Below are positions 52,198 through 62,429 of a DNA stretch of 64,000 nucleotides, in pieces. Origin of the DNA: Melastoma dodecandrum (lineage: Eukaryota; Streptophyta; Magnoliopsida; Myrtales; Melastomataceae); assembly GCA_029817715.1 (NCBI GenBank), contig JARUPY010000090.1, forward strand, positions 372,001 to 436,000, read 5' to 3'. The notes beneath the pieces were generated by a model that was not told the origin of the DNA, made no database searches, and saw nothing but the letters and a program-made list of their open reading frames with translations. Made by a program: the position numbers and the translations under genes. How positions within the stretch are numbered: position 1 is the stretch's first letter; each line of letters starts with the position of its first letter.

Positions 52198-52509
52198 TCA
52201 GACCGCGTCGAGCTTCTCGAAATGCTCGGCGAGCAGGTAGTAGAAGGTGAGGCGCGACTTCGAATGCGCCGGCTTCATCGTCGTGCAGATCGCCTTGATC
52301 GCGCCGTCGAGATCGCCGCTCTCCAGCTTCAGCTTCTTTTTCAGGAAATTGTCGCGCACGCGGGCGAGCTCGGCGGGATCCGAGCAGGCGACGTATTTCG
52401 CGTCGGGCTTGCTCAGCACGAGCTGGTAGGTTTTTGCGAGACGCGCGACCGCGGCCTCGTCGACCGGCTTCTTCGCGTATTTCTTGATGTCGGCAACGTG
52501 GTCGGACAT
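52198..52509 (-). CDS. DUF2853 family protein
   Basis: 103 residues matching DUF2853: HVADIKKYAKKPVDEAAVARLAKTY, LSKPDAKYVACSDPAEL, TMKPAHSKSRLTFYYLLAEHF. A small helical protein of unknown function found in proteobacteria. CAGGAGGG lies nine bases before the ATG at 52509. The frame is open far upstream to a GTG at 52827 (see the next entry), but the strong internal ribosome site favours the short form. Confidence 0.88.
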   Translation of the reverse strand: MSDHVADIKKYAKKPVDEAAVARLAKTYQLVLSKPDAKYVACSDPAELARVRDNFLKKKLKLESGDLDGAIKAICTTMKPAHSKSRLTFYYLLAEHFEKLDAV

Positions 52510-52827
52510 GTCGGCCCTCCTGCGCGTGTCGCGTAATCCGGGGCTCGATTCGCACCCATGACGCGAGGAGAGCATGTCATTCGACATCAGGCCCGACAAC
52601 CGGCAGAGCGGATGAGCCTGGGGACGAAACTCTAGGTCTTCCTCCAGTGAGAGGCGGGCGAGCAGGCCGAAGCTGATCTGCTCGATCTCGTAGCGCGTCA
52701 GCGTCTCGGGCAGCTCGCAGCCGCGAGTGGCAAAGCAGATGAGGCGGGCGAACAGCGAGCGGTTGTCGTTGGCCGGGCGCAAGGCGGCGGCTTGGTGCGG
52801 CTCGAGATCGGGGCAAAGTCTCTTCAC
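52510..52827 (-). other. Open upstream frame, possible separate or fused coding region
   Basis: In frame with DUF2853 and without stops, starting at a GTG at 52827. The first 70 codons contain RPANDN and an LTRYEIEQISFGLLARL helix, both reminiscent of small rhizobial proteins, while the last 30 codons look like an untranslated leader. Either a small protein that reads through into DUF2853 or chance. No stop separates them, which is odd. Confidence 0.35.
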
Positions 52828-52965
52828 GGCGACCGCGCCTCTGCCTGCAATATAGGGCTCTCTCTACTCCGATGTGGAGCCGAAATCATCCCCTCGAGCG
52901 GCGAAGCTCTTTCAATTTCAACGTGAACGCCGGTGCTCGCCCTCTCTATCATCGGCCGCTACACC

Positions 52966-52993
52966 GGCTCCAGCAGCTGCTACAGCTGGAGCC
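52966..52993 (+). promoter_or_regulatory. Hairpin just upstream of the ppk2 ribosome site
   Basis: Perfect 9-bp inverted repeat GGCTCCAGC / GCTGGAGCC with a 10-base loop, ending about seven bases before GAGGAGACAGG. In the mRNA it would form a stable stem directly 5' of the ribosome-binding site and might affect translation or mRNA stability. Confidence 0.5.
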
Positions 52994-53009
52994 TTGCAGA
53001 GGAGACAGG

Positions 53010-53924
53010 ATGTCGGGCGGGGACGAGATCGTGCTGGACGCCAAGGCGATGCGGGAGGTGCTCGCGCGCTACCGTGTCGCGTCGGGCGGCGGCTTCGAGC
53101 TGGACGCGTACGCGACCGACGACCTGCCCGACGGCATGCCGCACAAGACCGAGGCGAAGGCCTTGCTTGCCCAGGGCACGGCGCGCCTCGCCGAGCTGCA
53201 GGAGCTGCTCTACGCCAACGGCACGTGGTCGCTGCTCGTCGTGCTGCAGGCGATGGACGCCGGCGGCAAGGATTCGACGATCAAGCACGTGATGAGCGGC
53301 GTGAACCCGCAGGGCGTCGCCGTCACCCCGTTCAAGGCGCCGGGCCCGCACGAGCTGGCCCACGGCTTCCTCTGGCGGGTCGGCCGCGCCGTGCCGGCGC
53401 GCGGCATGATCGGCATCTTCAACCGCTCGCATTACGAGGACGTCCTCGTCGCTCGCGTCCACGACGACCGGCTCGCCGGCACCGGCCTGCCGCCGGAGCG
53501 GATCGGCGGCAAGCATTTCTGGGATCACCGGCTGGAGGACATCGCTGCTTTCGAGCGCTATCTCGATCGCCAGGGCACGCGGGTCGTCAAGGTCTTCCTC
53601 AATGTCGGCCGCGACGAGCAGAAGGCGCGCTTCCTCAAGCGGCTCGATCGGCCCGACAAGACCTGGAAGTTCAGCGCCGCCGACCTCGCCGAGCGGGCGC
53701 TCTGGCCCGCGTACCGCGCCGCCTATCAGGACGCCATCGCCGCCACCGCGACGAAGGCGGCGCCCTGGTACGTCGTGCCGGCGGACCGCAAGTGGTTCGC
53801 CCGGCTCGTCGTCGCCGAGGCGATGATCGCCGCGCTGGAGGACCTCGACCTGCAGCCGCCAGCGGTGCCGAAGGACCATGCCGCGCAGCTCGCCAAGGCG
53901 CGCGAGCAGCTTCTGAAAGACTAG
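53010..53924 (+). CDS. ppk2: Polyphosphate kinase 2 family protein
   Basis: 304-residue PPK2 that transfers phosphate between polyphosphate and nucleotides, often GDP/ADP or AMP. Walker A-like [19 protein letters not shown] is near residue 89, the lid and Walker B region [15 protein letters not shown] near 138, and [17 protein letters not shown] follows. C-terminal [17 protein letters not shown] is typical. Single-domain length fits class I/III. ATG at 53010 has GAGGAGACAGG directly upstream. It precedes copA by 16 bp and may be co-transcribed with it. Confidence 0.92.
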   Translation: MSGGDEIVLDAKAMREVLARYRVASGGGFELDAYATDDLPDGMPHKTEAKALLAQGTARLAELQELLYANGTWSLLVVLQAMDAGGKDSTIKHVMSGVNPQGVAVTPFKAPGPHELAHGFLWRVGRAVPARGMIGIFNRSHYEDVLVARVHDDRLAGTGLPPERIGGKHFWDHRLEDIAAFERYLDRQGTRVVKVFLNVGRDEQKARFLKRLDRPDKTWKFSAADLAERALWPAYRAAYQDAIAATATKAAPWYVVPADRKWFARLVVAEAMIAALEDLDLQPPAVPKDHAAQLAKAREQLLKD

Positions 53925-53940
53925 GAGCCGCATCGACGCG

Positions 53941-55261
53941 ATGGCGTCGCGGCCGGGGGTGACCCATATCGGAGGCATGACCAGAACCGAACCCGTGCGC
54001 GCCGTGGAGCTGTCGATCGAGGGCATGCACTGCGCCTCCTGCGTCGGGCGCGTCGAGCGGGCGCTCGCCGCCGTGCCGGGCGTCACCGCGGCCGCCGTCA
54101 ATCTCGCCACGCGGCGCGCCACCATCCAGGCCGCGGGCGCTGTCGCGCCGGCGACCCTCACCGAGGCGGTCGCGAAGACGGGCTACGCGGCGACGCTGCT
54201 CGACAGCGGCGAGCCGCCGCCAAGTCCGCACGACGAGACCGGCCCGCTGCTGCGCGACCTCGTCATCGCGGCAGTGCTGACGCTGCCGGTCTTCGTGCTC
54301 GCGATGGGCGGCCACGTCGTGCCGGCGCTGGCGCGCGTCGCCGACGCGCCGACGGGTCGCCTCGTCGAGTTCGCGCTGACGACGATCGTCCTCTTCGGCC
54401 CGGGCTTGCGCTTTTTCCGCTACGGGCTGCCGGCGCTGGCGCGGCTCGCGCCGGAGATGAATTCGCTGGTCGCGCTCGGCGCCGGCGCGGCGTGGGGCTA
54501 TTCCACCGTGGCGACCTTCGCCCCGCACGTGCTGCCGGCCGGCGCCGACCACGTCTATTTTGAAGCCGCCGCCGTCATCGTCACGCTGATCCTCCTCGGC
54601 CGCTGGCTCGAGGCGCGCGCCAAGGGCCGCGCCGGCGCCGCGATCGAGCGCCTCGTCGGCCTGCGCGCCAAGACGGCGCGGGTGCGGCGGGGCGACGAGG
54701 TCGTCGACGTGCCGCTCGACGCCGTGCGCGTCGGCGACTTCGTGCAGGTGCGTCCCGGCGAGACCGTGCCGGTCGACGGCACGCTCACCGAGGGCGCCTC
54801 GCGCGTCGACGAATCCATGTTGACCGGCGAGCCCGCGCCGGTGCGCAAGGGGCAGGGCGATCCCGTCACCGGCGGCACGCTGAACACCAACGGCGCCTTC
54901 ACCTTCCGCGCCGAGAAGATCGGCGGCGACACGGTGCTCGCGTCGATCATCCGCATGGTCGAGACGGCGCAGGGCGCCAAGCTGCCGATCCAGGCGCTGG
55001 TCGATCGCGTCACGCATTATTTCGTACCGGCGGTCATGGCCGTCGCGGCGGCGACCTTCCTCGCCTGGCTCGCGCTCGCCCCGGCGCCGGCGCTCGGGTC
55101 CGCCGTCGTCGCGGCCGTCGCCGTGCTGATCATCGCCTGTCCGTGCGCGATGGGCCTGGCGACGCCGGTCTCGATCATGGTCGCCACCGGCCGCGCGGCC
55201 GAGCTCGGCGTGCTGTTCCGCAAGGGCGACGCGCTGCAGCGCCTGCGCGACGCGCGGACGA

Positions 55262-55293
<32 letters not shown>

Positions 55294-56274
55294 GGCCGGC
55301 CGCGCCTCACCGATCTGGTGCTCGCCGACGGCTTCGCCCGCGACGACGTGCTCGCCGCGGTCGCCGCTGTCGAGACGCGCTCGGAGCATCCGATCGCCAC
55401 CGCGCTCGTCGCCGCCGCCCGCGACGCGGGTCTCGACGTCGCCGCGGCGACGGGCTTCGCCGCTGAGCCCGGCCGCGGCGTCGCGGCGACTGTAGGCGGC
55501 CGCGACGTCGTCGTCGGCTCCGCTGCGCTGATGCGCGAGCGCGGCATCGATATCGCGCCCTTCGCCGAGGCCGCCGCGCGCCTCGCCGCGCAGGCGCGCT
55601 CGCCGCTCTATGCCGCGATCGACGGCCGTCTCGCCGCCTTGCTCGCCGTCGCCGATCCCGTCCGCGCGACCACGCCCGCGGCGATCCGCGCGCTCAAGGA
55701 CATGGGCCTGCGCATCGCGATGATTACCGGTGACAGCCGCGCGACGGCGGAGGCGGTGGCGCGCGGGCTCGGGATCGACGAGGTGGTGGCCGAGGTGCTG
55801 CCCGACGGCAAGGTCGCGGCCCTCGAGCGGCTCGGCGCGAACACGGCCTTCGTCGGCGACGGGATCAATGACGCGCCGGCGCTGGCCGCCGCCGACGTCG
55901 GTCTCGCGATCGGCGGCGGCACCGACGTGGCGATCGAGAGCGCCGATGTCGTGCTGATGGCGGAGGACCTCGCCGGCGTCGCGACGGCGGTGGCGCTGTC
56001 GCGGGCGACGATCCGCAACATCCGCCAGAACCTCGGCTGGGCCTTCGGCTACAACGTCGTGCTGATCCCGGTCGCCGCCGGCATCCTCTATCCCTGGTTC
56101 GGGATCACACTATCGCCGATGCTCGCGGCCGGCGCGATGGCGCTCTCGAGCGTCTTCGTGGTGACGAACGCGCTGCGGCTGAAGCGGGCCGGTTCGCCGT
56201 CGGCGCGCACAGGCGATCAGCGGCCCGCGGCCGACGCGCTGCGCGCCGACCCCGGCACGATCAGCGCGTCGTAG
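53941..56274 (+). CDS. copA: Copper-translocating P1B-type ATPase
   Basis: 777-residue copper exporter of the inner membrane. One N-terminal metal-binding domain carries GMHCASC near residue 28. Eight membrane segments follow; the transport motif CPC ([13 protein letters not shown]) is near residue 398, the phosphorylation site DKTGT near 441, TGDS and [11 protein letters not shown] in the ATP-binding part, and [12 protein letters not shown] plus [17 protein letters not shown] in the last segments supply the copper(I) ligands Tyr-Asn and Met-Ser-Ser. Start at 53941 has AGGAG at a long distance; an ATG at 53977 is the alternative. It overlaps the convergent acyltransferase gene by 58 bp. Confidence 0.95.
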
Positions 56275-58217
56275 ATCGCAAAGCGCGGGCTCTTCAGGAT
56301 CGACGCGCGCAGATGCACGTCGTCCTTGTAGAGCGTGCGGCCGTCGACGACGATCGGGCACTGCCCGTCGGGGCAAAGCGCAGGCGCGGGGTCGACGTAC
56401 TCGACGCCGGCCGCGCGCGCGGCCTCGGCGAGGCGCTTCGACGTCTCTCCGGTCTCGGCCTTGAAGTCGGCGAGGCTGCGCGACAGCGTGCCGACGGGCC
56501 GGCCGGCGGCGGCCAGGGCATAGAGCCTCGTCGGGTTGCCGTTGCCGAAGGGCGGCACGTCGAGCACCACGACCTCCTTGCCGGCCTCGCGCAACGCGCG
56601 CCAGCGGTCGGCCATGCGGGCGTAGGCCGCGTCGAGGGCCGCCTGGAAGCCCGGCTTGTCGAGGCTCGTGCAGGCGCCGCCGGGGCCGACGCACAGCTCC
56701 TTGCGTCCGTAGGCCGGCCAGTCGGCGGCGACGACGATGCGGGTCGCCGGCGAGGCGGCGGCGGCCTGGTAGAGCGCCTCGACCACGCGCGGGCAGTGAT
56801 AGCCCGGCGCCCGGCGGTCGACGCCGGGGATCGGCGGGCAGCCCCCTTTCGTCATGAAGGCGACGGCCTTGCCGGCGAGCGCGTTGTCCGCAGCGGGATG
56901 CGCGAAGCGCGGCGCCAGTTGCTCGGCAAACGAGTCGCCGATCACCAGCGTGCCGGGCGGCGCCGCTTCGCCAAAGCTGCAGTGCGTCGCGTCGATGGAG
57001 GCGTCCCATGAGCGGCGGTCGCAGGCTTTCGGAAACGCCCAATCCGCCTGCGCGGCGCGATCGTCGACGAGTTGCGCCAGGATTTTGGGGCGATCGCCGA
57101 ACCTGATCGCCTCGAGGCCCTGGGTGGCGCTGGCAAACAGCGCGAGCCCTGCGACGCCTGCGAAGATCAGGCCGCCGAGCGCACGGCCGAGGCGCGCGCG
57201 CTCCCACAGACGCGTGGTCAGCCGCGTCTCGACGAGCGTGTAGGATGCCGCGCCGCAAGCGACCGAGAGCGCGATGCCGGCGAGGGCCCATGGCTTGGTC
57301 GCAAGCCCCGTGAAGGCGAGGATCGCGACGATTGGCCAGTGCCAGAGGTAGATCGAGTAGGACCAGCGCCCGAGCGCGGCGACCGGCGCGAGGCGCGCCC
57401 ACCACGCCCGCTCGCGCCCCGCCAGCAGGACGAGCGCCGTGCCGACCACGGGCACGAGCGTCATCGGCGACGGCCAAGCGCTGTTGCGATCGACGGACGC
57501 GACAGCGGCGGCGATGAGCGCGAGCCCGATCGCGTGCAGCCAGATCCTTGCGCCGTCCGCCAGTCGAACGCGCGCGCCCAAGGCCGCGACGAGACCGCCG
57601 GCCAAGAACTCCCAGGCGCGGCTCTGCAGCAGGAAGAAGCCCTGGTCCAGGCGGCTGCCGCCCGTGCGCCAATTGAGGATCGTGAGGGCGAGCGACGCGA
57701 CCGCGACCGCCGCCATCGCGAGCCCCGTGCCGCGCGCGCGGAGGCCGAGGCGCGCCAGCAGCATCAGGGCCACGGGATAGACGATGTAGAACTGCCACTC
57801 GACCGAGAGCGACCAGGTGTGGATCAGCCAGTTGTCCTCGGGCGGCGCGGCGAAGTAGCCGGTCTGATGCGCGTAGGCGAGGTTCGAGTAGAAGAGGAGC
57901 GAGGCGAGCGCGCTGCCGGCCAGGTCCTCGAGCCGCAGCGGGTTCATCACCGCGAGGCCGACGGCGAGGGTGGCGGCTACGAGCACCGTCATCGCCGGCA
58001 CGATGCGGCGGCCGCGGGCGAGGTAGAACCCCGTCAGCGAGAAGCGCCCGCGCTCGAGCCGCCCGAGCACGATCTGCGTCATCAGGAAGCCCGAGATGAC
58101 GAAGAACACGTCGACGCCGACGAAGCCGCCCGGCGCGACGCCGAGCGCGAAGTGGTAGAGCACGACGGCCGCCACCGCGATGGCGCGCAGGCCGTTGATG
58201 TCGTCGCGAAAGTGCAT
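56217..58217 (-). CDS. Acyltransferase 3 - SGNH hydrolase fusion (OafA-like)
   Basis: 666-residue inner-membrane protein predicted to acetylate a cell-surface polysaccharide or LPS. The first 350 residues form the acyltransferase 3 domain with about ten membrane segments: [18 protein letters not shown] (the His is catalytic), [13 protein letters not shown], and RGRRIVPAM. The remaining 290 residues form a periplasmic SGNH domain: [10 protein letters not shown] (Ser nucleophile block) near residue 410, and DDVHL (Asp-His pair) near 630. This OafA/OatA-type fusion is well known. Overlaps copA convergently, so transcripts from the two may interfere. Confidence 0.9.
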   Translation of the reverse strand: MHFRDDINGLRAIAVAAVVLYHFALGVAPGGFVGVDVFFVISGFLMTQIVLGRLERGRFSLTGFYLARGRRIVPAMTVLVAATLAVGLAVMNPLRLEDLAGSALASLLFYSNLAYAHQTGYFAAPPEDNWLIHTWSLSVEWQFYIVYPVALMLLARLGLRARGTGLAMAAVAVASLALTILNWRTGGSRLDQGFFLLQSRAWEFLAGGLVAALGARVRLADGARIWLHAIGLALIAAAVASVDRNSAWPSPMTLVPVVGTALVLLAGRERAWWARLAPVAALGRWSYSIYLWHWPIVAILAFTGLATKPWALAGIALSVACGAASYTLVETRLTTRLWERARLGRALGGLIFAGVAGLALFASATQGLEAIRFGDRPKILAQLVDDRAAQADWAFPKACDRRSWDASIDATHCSFGEAAPPGTLVIGDSFAEQLAPRFAHPAADNALAGKAVAFMTKGGCPPIPGVDRRAPGYHCPRVVEALYQAAAASPATRIVVAADWPAYGRKELCVGPGGACTSLDKPGFQAALDAAYARMADRWRALREAGKEVVVLDVPPFGNGNPTRLYALAAAGRPVGTLSRSLADFKAETGETSKRLAEAARAAGVEYVDPAPALCPDGQCPIVVDGRTLYKDDVHLRASILKSPRFAIYDALIVPGSARSASAAGR

Positions 58218-58396
58218 GCCGTCCCCGTTGCCCCATGCTGGAGGCGGGCAGTGCGGCCGAATTGCGGGCGACGCCTCACATGGTCGTGTTTCCCGCCCGG
58301 TGAGGCGCCTCGCCGCGCCCGCGCCGCCGGCCGGATCGCCGGCTTGCCAAGCGCCCGGCGGCCCCGCTAATGCCGAGCCTCGAAGCGGAGGGGCAT

Positions 58397-58744
58397 ATGG
58401 CCACCTTGAGCGTACGTATCGCGCTGGACGAAGGTGGCCGCATCGGCCCCGGCAAGATCGATCTCCTCGAGACGATCGCCGCCTGCGGCTCGATCTCCGC
58501 CGCCGGCCGGGCGATGGAGATGTCCTACCGGCGCGCCTGGGAGCTCGTCGAGGAGATGAACACCATCTTCGCCGCCCCCGTCGTCGAACGGCAGGTCGGC
58601 GGCAAGAACGGCGGCGGCGCGACGCTGACCCCGCTCGGCCGCTCGCTCGTCGCGCGCTACCGGGCGATCGAGAAGGCCGCCGATGCCGCCGCGCGCCGGC
58701 ATCTCGACGAGCTGCAGCGGGAGGCGGCGAAGGTCGGGGCGTGA
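58397..58744 (+). CDS. ModE-like winged-helix DNA-binding protein
   Basis: 115 residues, the N-terminal DNA-binding domain of ModE without its molybdate-binding domain. GRIGPGKIDLLETIAACGSISAAGRAMEMSYRRAWELVEEMN is the LysR-like helix-turn-helix and dimer region of the family. Stand-alone members regulate molybdate or other genes, but the sensor domain is missing, so effector sensing is uncertain. GGAGGGGC lies just upstream of the ATG at 58397. No molybdate transport genes are adjacent. Confidence 0.85.
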   Translation: MATLSVRIALDEGGRIGPGKIDLLETIAACGSISAAGRAMEMSYRRAWELVEEMNTIFAAPVVERQVGGKNGGGATLTPLGRSLVARYRAIEKAADAAARRHLDELQREAAKVGA

Positions 58745-58775
58745 GCCGCTGGCCGCGTGGTTACGTTGAGTGGCG

Positions 58776-60158
58776 CTACGCCGGTCGCCGCTCGACGAGA
58801 GCCTTGCCGAGATAGTCGCCGGGGTCGCGCACGCCGGGCAGGGCGAAGAAATAGCCGCCGCCGAAGGGCTTGATGTACTCCTCGAGCGGCTCGCCGTTGA
58901 GGCGTGCCTGCACGGTGCGGAAGCCGGCGTCGAGGTCCGACTGAAAGCAGATGAACAGCAGCCCCATCTCGAGCTGTCCGGCCTTGGTGATCGAGTCGCG
59001 CGCGAAATTGTACGGACGCCGCAGGATCAGGTTCTTCCGCGTGTCCGGCGTGCGCGGGTTGGCGAGGCGGATGTGCGCGTCCTTCGGGATGGTCGTCCCC
59101 TGCGCACCGGCATAGTCCGGCACGTCGCGCTCGTGCGCCATGCCGAGCGGCGCGCCCGACATCTTCTCGCGGCCGAAGATCGTCTGCTGCTCGCCGAGCG
59201 GCGTCCTATCCCAGCGCTCCACCGTCATGTGGATCAGCCGGACGACGTAGTAGCTGCCGCCGTGCGCCCAGTCCGGCTCGCCCGACGAATGCGGGCCGAC
59301 CCAGACGAGCTCGTCCATCAGCTTGCGATCCTGCGCGTCGAGGTTCGCCGTGCCGTCCTTGAAGCCAAGCAGGTTGCGGATCGTGTCCTTGCCGAGCTTC
59401 TTCAGCGTGTGCGGCGGCAGGAAGCCGTTCATCGTCCAACGGACGGAGAGCAGGTCCGGCGTGGCACGGACGATCTCGCGCAGCGCATGCAGGTTGGTCT
59501 CGGCGGTGTTCGAGCAGATCTGCAACACGATGTCGCCGTGGCAGCGGTCGGCCTGCAGCGCGTCGTTGGGAAACTGGTCCATCGCCACGAGACGCAGCGG
59601 CTTGTGGCCGGCAAGGCCGTAGCGGTCGTCGAAGAGCGAGGCGCCGACGGCGACGGTGACGGTGAGGTTGTCGGGGTAGATGTCGGGGCCGAGCACGCCG
59701 TTGTCGGGCGCCGGCATCTGCGGGTTCGTGGCCGGGACCATGCCGCCCTTGGTGAGGAAGGCGATGCGCTCGGTCAGGGTCTCAAACAGGCGCTGCAGGT
59801 CGGCGCGGGTCGTCGCCAGCACGTCGAAGGCCGCGACGATGGCCGCCGCCGGCTGCGGGTTGACGATGCCAGACTGGTGCGGGCCGTAGAACGGCTGCGC
59901 CTCGCGCGTGCCGTCGTTGTCGAAGTCGTGCGGGGCGGCGTCATGGCTGTGGTCGGCCACGAGGCTGTCGTTCGAGATCTTGTGATCGTGCGTCTGGGCC
60001 GCAGCCGGGCAGGCCGCGGCACCCGCGAGGCCCGCGGCGCCGAGCAGCAGGGCGCGACGGGAGGGCACGGGCTCTCTCGTCTCGGCGCGAGGCGACGACG
60101 GATACGGGCAGCCGCCGCTCGCACCGACGTCCACGGCCCGGTCCGTGCGCTTCACCAT
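58776..60158 (-). CDS. efeB: Iron uptake deferrochelatase/peroxidase, DyP type
   Basis: 460-residue Tat-exported haem peroxidase that oxidises iron(II) for EfeU or removes iron from haem. Twin-arginine signal SRRALLLGAAGLAGAAA near residue 33; DyP motif GFKDGTAN near 265 (Asp-Gly), with the proximal haem His probably in HMTVERWD near 310, and GLLFICFQSDLDAGF near the C-terminus. The start overlaps the efeO stop (TGATG), so the two are translationally coupled. The order efeU-efeO-efeB is the classical one. Confidence 0.95.
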   Translation of the reverse strand: MVKRTDRAVDVGASGGCPYPSSPRAETREPVPSRRALLLGAAGLAGAAACPAAAQTHDHKISNDSLVADHSHDAAPHDFDNDGTREAQPFYGPHQSGIVNPQPAAAIVAAFDVLATTRADLQRLFETLTERIAFLTKGGMVPATNPQMPAPDNGVLGPDIYPDNLTVTVAVGASLFDDRYGLAGHKPLRLVAMDQFPNDALQADRCHGDIVLQICSNTAETNLHALREIVRATPDLLSVRWTMNGFLPPHTLKKLGKDTIRNLLGFKDGTANLDAQDRKLMDELVWVGPHSSGEPDWAHGGSYYVVRLIHMTVERWDRTPLGEQQTIFGREKMSGAPLGMAHERDVPDYAGAQGTTIPKDAHIRLANPRTPDTRKNLILRRPYNFARDSITKAGQLEMGLLFICFQSDLDAGFRTVQARLNGEPLEEYIKPFGGGYFFALPGVRDPGDYLGKALVERRPA

Positions 60159-61273
60159 CAGTCGATGCCCAGCGTGCCGCGCAGCTTGGCGAGATCCTCG
60201 GCAAGCGCGGTGATCGGGCCCTTCAGCGCCGTCTTGTCTCTGTCCTTCAGCGCGTCGTAGCTCTCGAAGCCGGGGCCGGCCTTGTAGGCGTCGAGCCTCG
60301 TGTCGACCTTGGCGAAATTGGTGTCGATGCGCGCGAGCAGCTTGGGATCGCGCCGCTCGATGTCGCCGTGCAGCAGCCCGACGATCTTCTGGGCGCCGTC
60401 GAGGTTGGCGCGGAAGTCCCAGAGGTCGGTGCGCGAATAGCGGTCCTCCTCGCCGGAGATCTTCTTCGAGGCGACCTCCTCGATCAGCTCGGCGGCGCCG
60501 CCGACCAGCACCTTCGGCGTGATCTTGAGCCTGGCGATGCGACCCTTGAGATCCTCGGCGTCCTTCATGAGCTGGTCGGCATAGCCGTCGAGGCCCTTCG
60601 TCGACTTCTCGTGGAACAGGCCGTACTCGAGGCGGTGGTAGCCCGAGAACTTCGGGTCGGCTTCCTTCTTCTCGAAGTCGTCGGCGCGCGAGTCCATGCT
60701 CTTGTCGAGATCGTCGAAGACCTCGGCGACGGGCTCGATGCGCTCGTAGTACATGTGCGCCGGCGCATACGCCTTCTGCGCCTCCTCGAGCTTGCCGGCC
60801 TTCACCGCATCGACGAGCGCCTTGGTGTTGGCGACGAGGTGGTCCACCTCGCCTGCGACGTAGCTCTTGTAGGTCACGATGATCTGGTCGAGGTTCGCCG
60901 GCTTCGGCTCCTCCTCGCCCTTCGTCGCGACCTTGACGATCAGCTTGCCCCGCGGGTTCGAGAGCAGGCCGCAGGTCATCTCGTACTCGTCGGGGTCGAG
61001 CTTGGTGGTCAGCGTCGAGGTGAAGCCCGGGATGATGTTCTCGCGCTCGTCGACGACCATGTGGTCCTTCAGGATCTCCCACTCGACGCCGCGGTGGCTG
61101 GCGTTCTTGATCTGGAAGGCTGTTTTGCCGGGCGCAACGGTGAGGGTCGCCGGCTCGCAGCCCTTGTCGCTGATCGTCAGCTGGACCTTCGGCGGAACCT
61201 GGGCGTCGGCCGCGCCGGCGGCGAGCGCCAGCCCGAGCGACGACGTGGCGAGGAGGAAACGCAGGGTGCTCAT
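60158..61273 (-). CDS. efeO: Iron uptake system component EfeO
   Basis: 371-residue periplasmic protein. Signal peptide (ends ADA near residue 24), then a cupredoxin-like domain (about 27-120; no full copper site) and an M75 imelysin-like domain (about 130-371) with the metal motif HRLEYGLF (HxxE) near residue 215. It is thought to bind ferrous or ferric iron and hand it to EfeU. The ATG at 61273 lies 24 bp after efeU. Confidence 0.94.
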   Translation of the reverse strand: MSTLRFLLATSSLGLALAAGAADAQVPPKVQLTISDKGCEPATLTVAPGKTAFQIKNASHRGVEWEILKDHMVVDERENIIPGFTSTLTTKLDPDEYEMTCGLLSNPRGKLIVKVATKGEEEPKPANLDQIIVTYKSYVAGEVDHLVANTKALVDAVKAGKLEEAQKAYAPAHMYYERIEPVAEVFDDLDKSMDSRADDFEKKEADPKFSGYHRLEYGLFHEKSTKGLDGYADQLMKDAEDLKGRIARLKITPKVLVGGAAELIEEVASKKISGEEDRYSRTDLWDFRANLDGAQKIVGLLHGDIERRDPKLLARIDTNFAKVDTRLDAYKAGPGFESYDALKDRDKTALKGPITALAEDLAKLRGTLGID

Positions 61274-61297
61274 GGGTAGGGGTCCGTGCGGGTGGGA

Positions 61298-62128
61298 TCA
61301 GGCGTGATGCGGCACCGGCACGCTCTGGCGGGCCGGCAGGAAGAACAGGATCAGCGCGGGGATGAGGTAGGCGAAATAGGCGACGACCTCGCCGAGCGTC
61401 GGATTGTCGTTGTAGCCGAACATGCCGGTGAGCACGGTGCCGAGCGGGCCGTCCTTCGGCAGGACGCCGCTCCAGTCGGCGACGACCTGCTGCAGGCCGT
61501 TCCAGAGCCCGGCCTCGTGCATGGTGCGCACGAAGCCGGCGAGCAGGCCCGCCGCGACGACGATGATGAAGACGCCGGTGACGCGGAAGAAGCGGCGCAG
61601 GTCGAGCTTGACGCCGCCCCAGTAGATCAGCACGCCGACGCCGACCGCGGCCGCGAGCCCGAGGAACGCGCCGAGCGGCACTTCGTAGCCGGTGCTCTGC
61701 TGGAAGATCGCCAGCAGGAAGAACACGGATTCGAGGCCCTCGCGGCCGACCGCGAAGAAGGCCATCGCGACGAGCGCCAGGGCGGCATTGCGCGAGGTCG
61801 CCATCGAGGCGTCGACCTTGTCGTGCAGCGCGCCCTTGATCGATTTCGCCGCCGCCTTCATCCAGAACACCATCGAGGTGAGGATGATCACGGCGATGAG
61901 CGCCACCGCGCTTTCGAACATCTCCTGCTGGCGCTGCGGGAACTCGGCGCTGGCGTAGGTCAGCGCGATCCCGAGCCCCGTGCAGATCGCCGCCGCGCCG
62001 AGGACGCCCGCCCACACCGCGCCGAGATATTGCCGGCGGCCGGTCTGCGCGAGGTAGCTCGCGATGATCCCGACGATGAGGGAGGCCTCGATCCCCTCGC
62101 GGAGCATGATGAGGAACGCAACGAGCAT
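61298..62128 (-). CDS. efeU: Ferrous iron permease EfeU (FTR1 family)
   Basis: 276-residue inner-membrane permease with seven hydrophobic segments. Both REGxE iron-binding motifs are present: REGIEAS near residue 10 and REGLES near 128, on the first and fourth segments. With EfeO and EfeB it imports iron under acid or iron-limiting conditions. The start at 62128 fits the family; an upstream in-frame start adds non-conserved residues. A 25-bp palindrome 119-143 bp upstream could be the operator of an iron regulator. Confidence 0.94.
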   Translation of the reverse strand: MLVAFLIMLREGIEASLIVGIIASYLAQTGRRQYLGAVWAGVLGAAAICTGLGIALTYASAEFPQRQQEMFESAVALIAVIILTSMVFWMKAAAKSIKGALHDKVDASMATSRNAALALVAMAFFAVGREGLESVFFLLAIFQQSTGYEVPLGAFLGLAAAVGVGVLIYWGGVKLDLRRFFRVTGVFIIVVAAGLLAGFVRTMHEAGLWNGLQQVVADWSGVLPKDGPLGTVLTGMFGYNDNPTLGEVVAYFAYLIPALILFFLPARQSVPVPHHA

Positions 62129-62246
62129 GATTTCAATCCGGGGGCGTGCGAGAGGCGCGGTGTTGACCAGGTATCGCAGAGGAAGCGCGGGCTTCGTTTC
62201 TTCGGCAATAGTCCACGCCCCGGACGGCTTCAATGCGCCCGCGAAA

Positions 62247-62271
62247 CATTGGAATTAGAATAGCTCCAATG
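62247..62271. promoter_or_regulatory. Palindrome between efeU and the phasin gene, candidate iron-regulator site
   Basis: Perfect 7-bp arms CATTGGA and TCCAATG around ATTAGAATAGC. It lies in the divergent promoter region. The core TTAGAA resembles half of the Irr-type iron control element, but the second half is not matched, so assignment is open. Confidence 0.45.
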
Positions 62272-62429
62272 TGACCGCCGCGCCGACGGCCGGATACTCG
62301 CCGAAACTTTGGGCGGCAAAAGGTCGCCGCGGCCGCAAACAACTGGCTTTCCCTTGGGACCGGATGGCTTGCCGCGCGTTTGCTGTATGCGGGCAGACAC
62401 GCCTGCAAAGGGAAGGGAGACAAATCAAG

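Noticed and set aside
58776..62015. 1079-codon reading joining efeB to upstream frames
   Set aside because: Only the part after 60158 is EfeB; the rest is out of frame with efeO and efeU, which are clear on the same strand.
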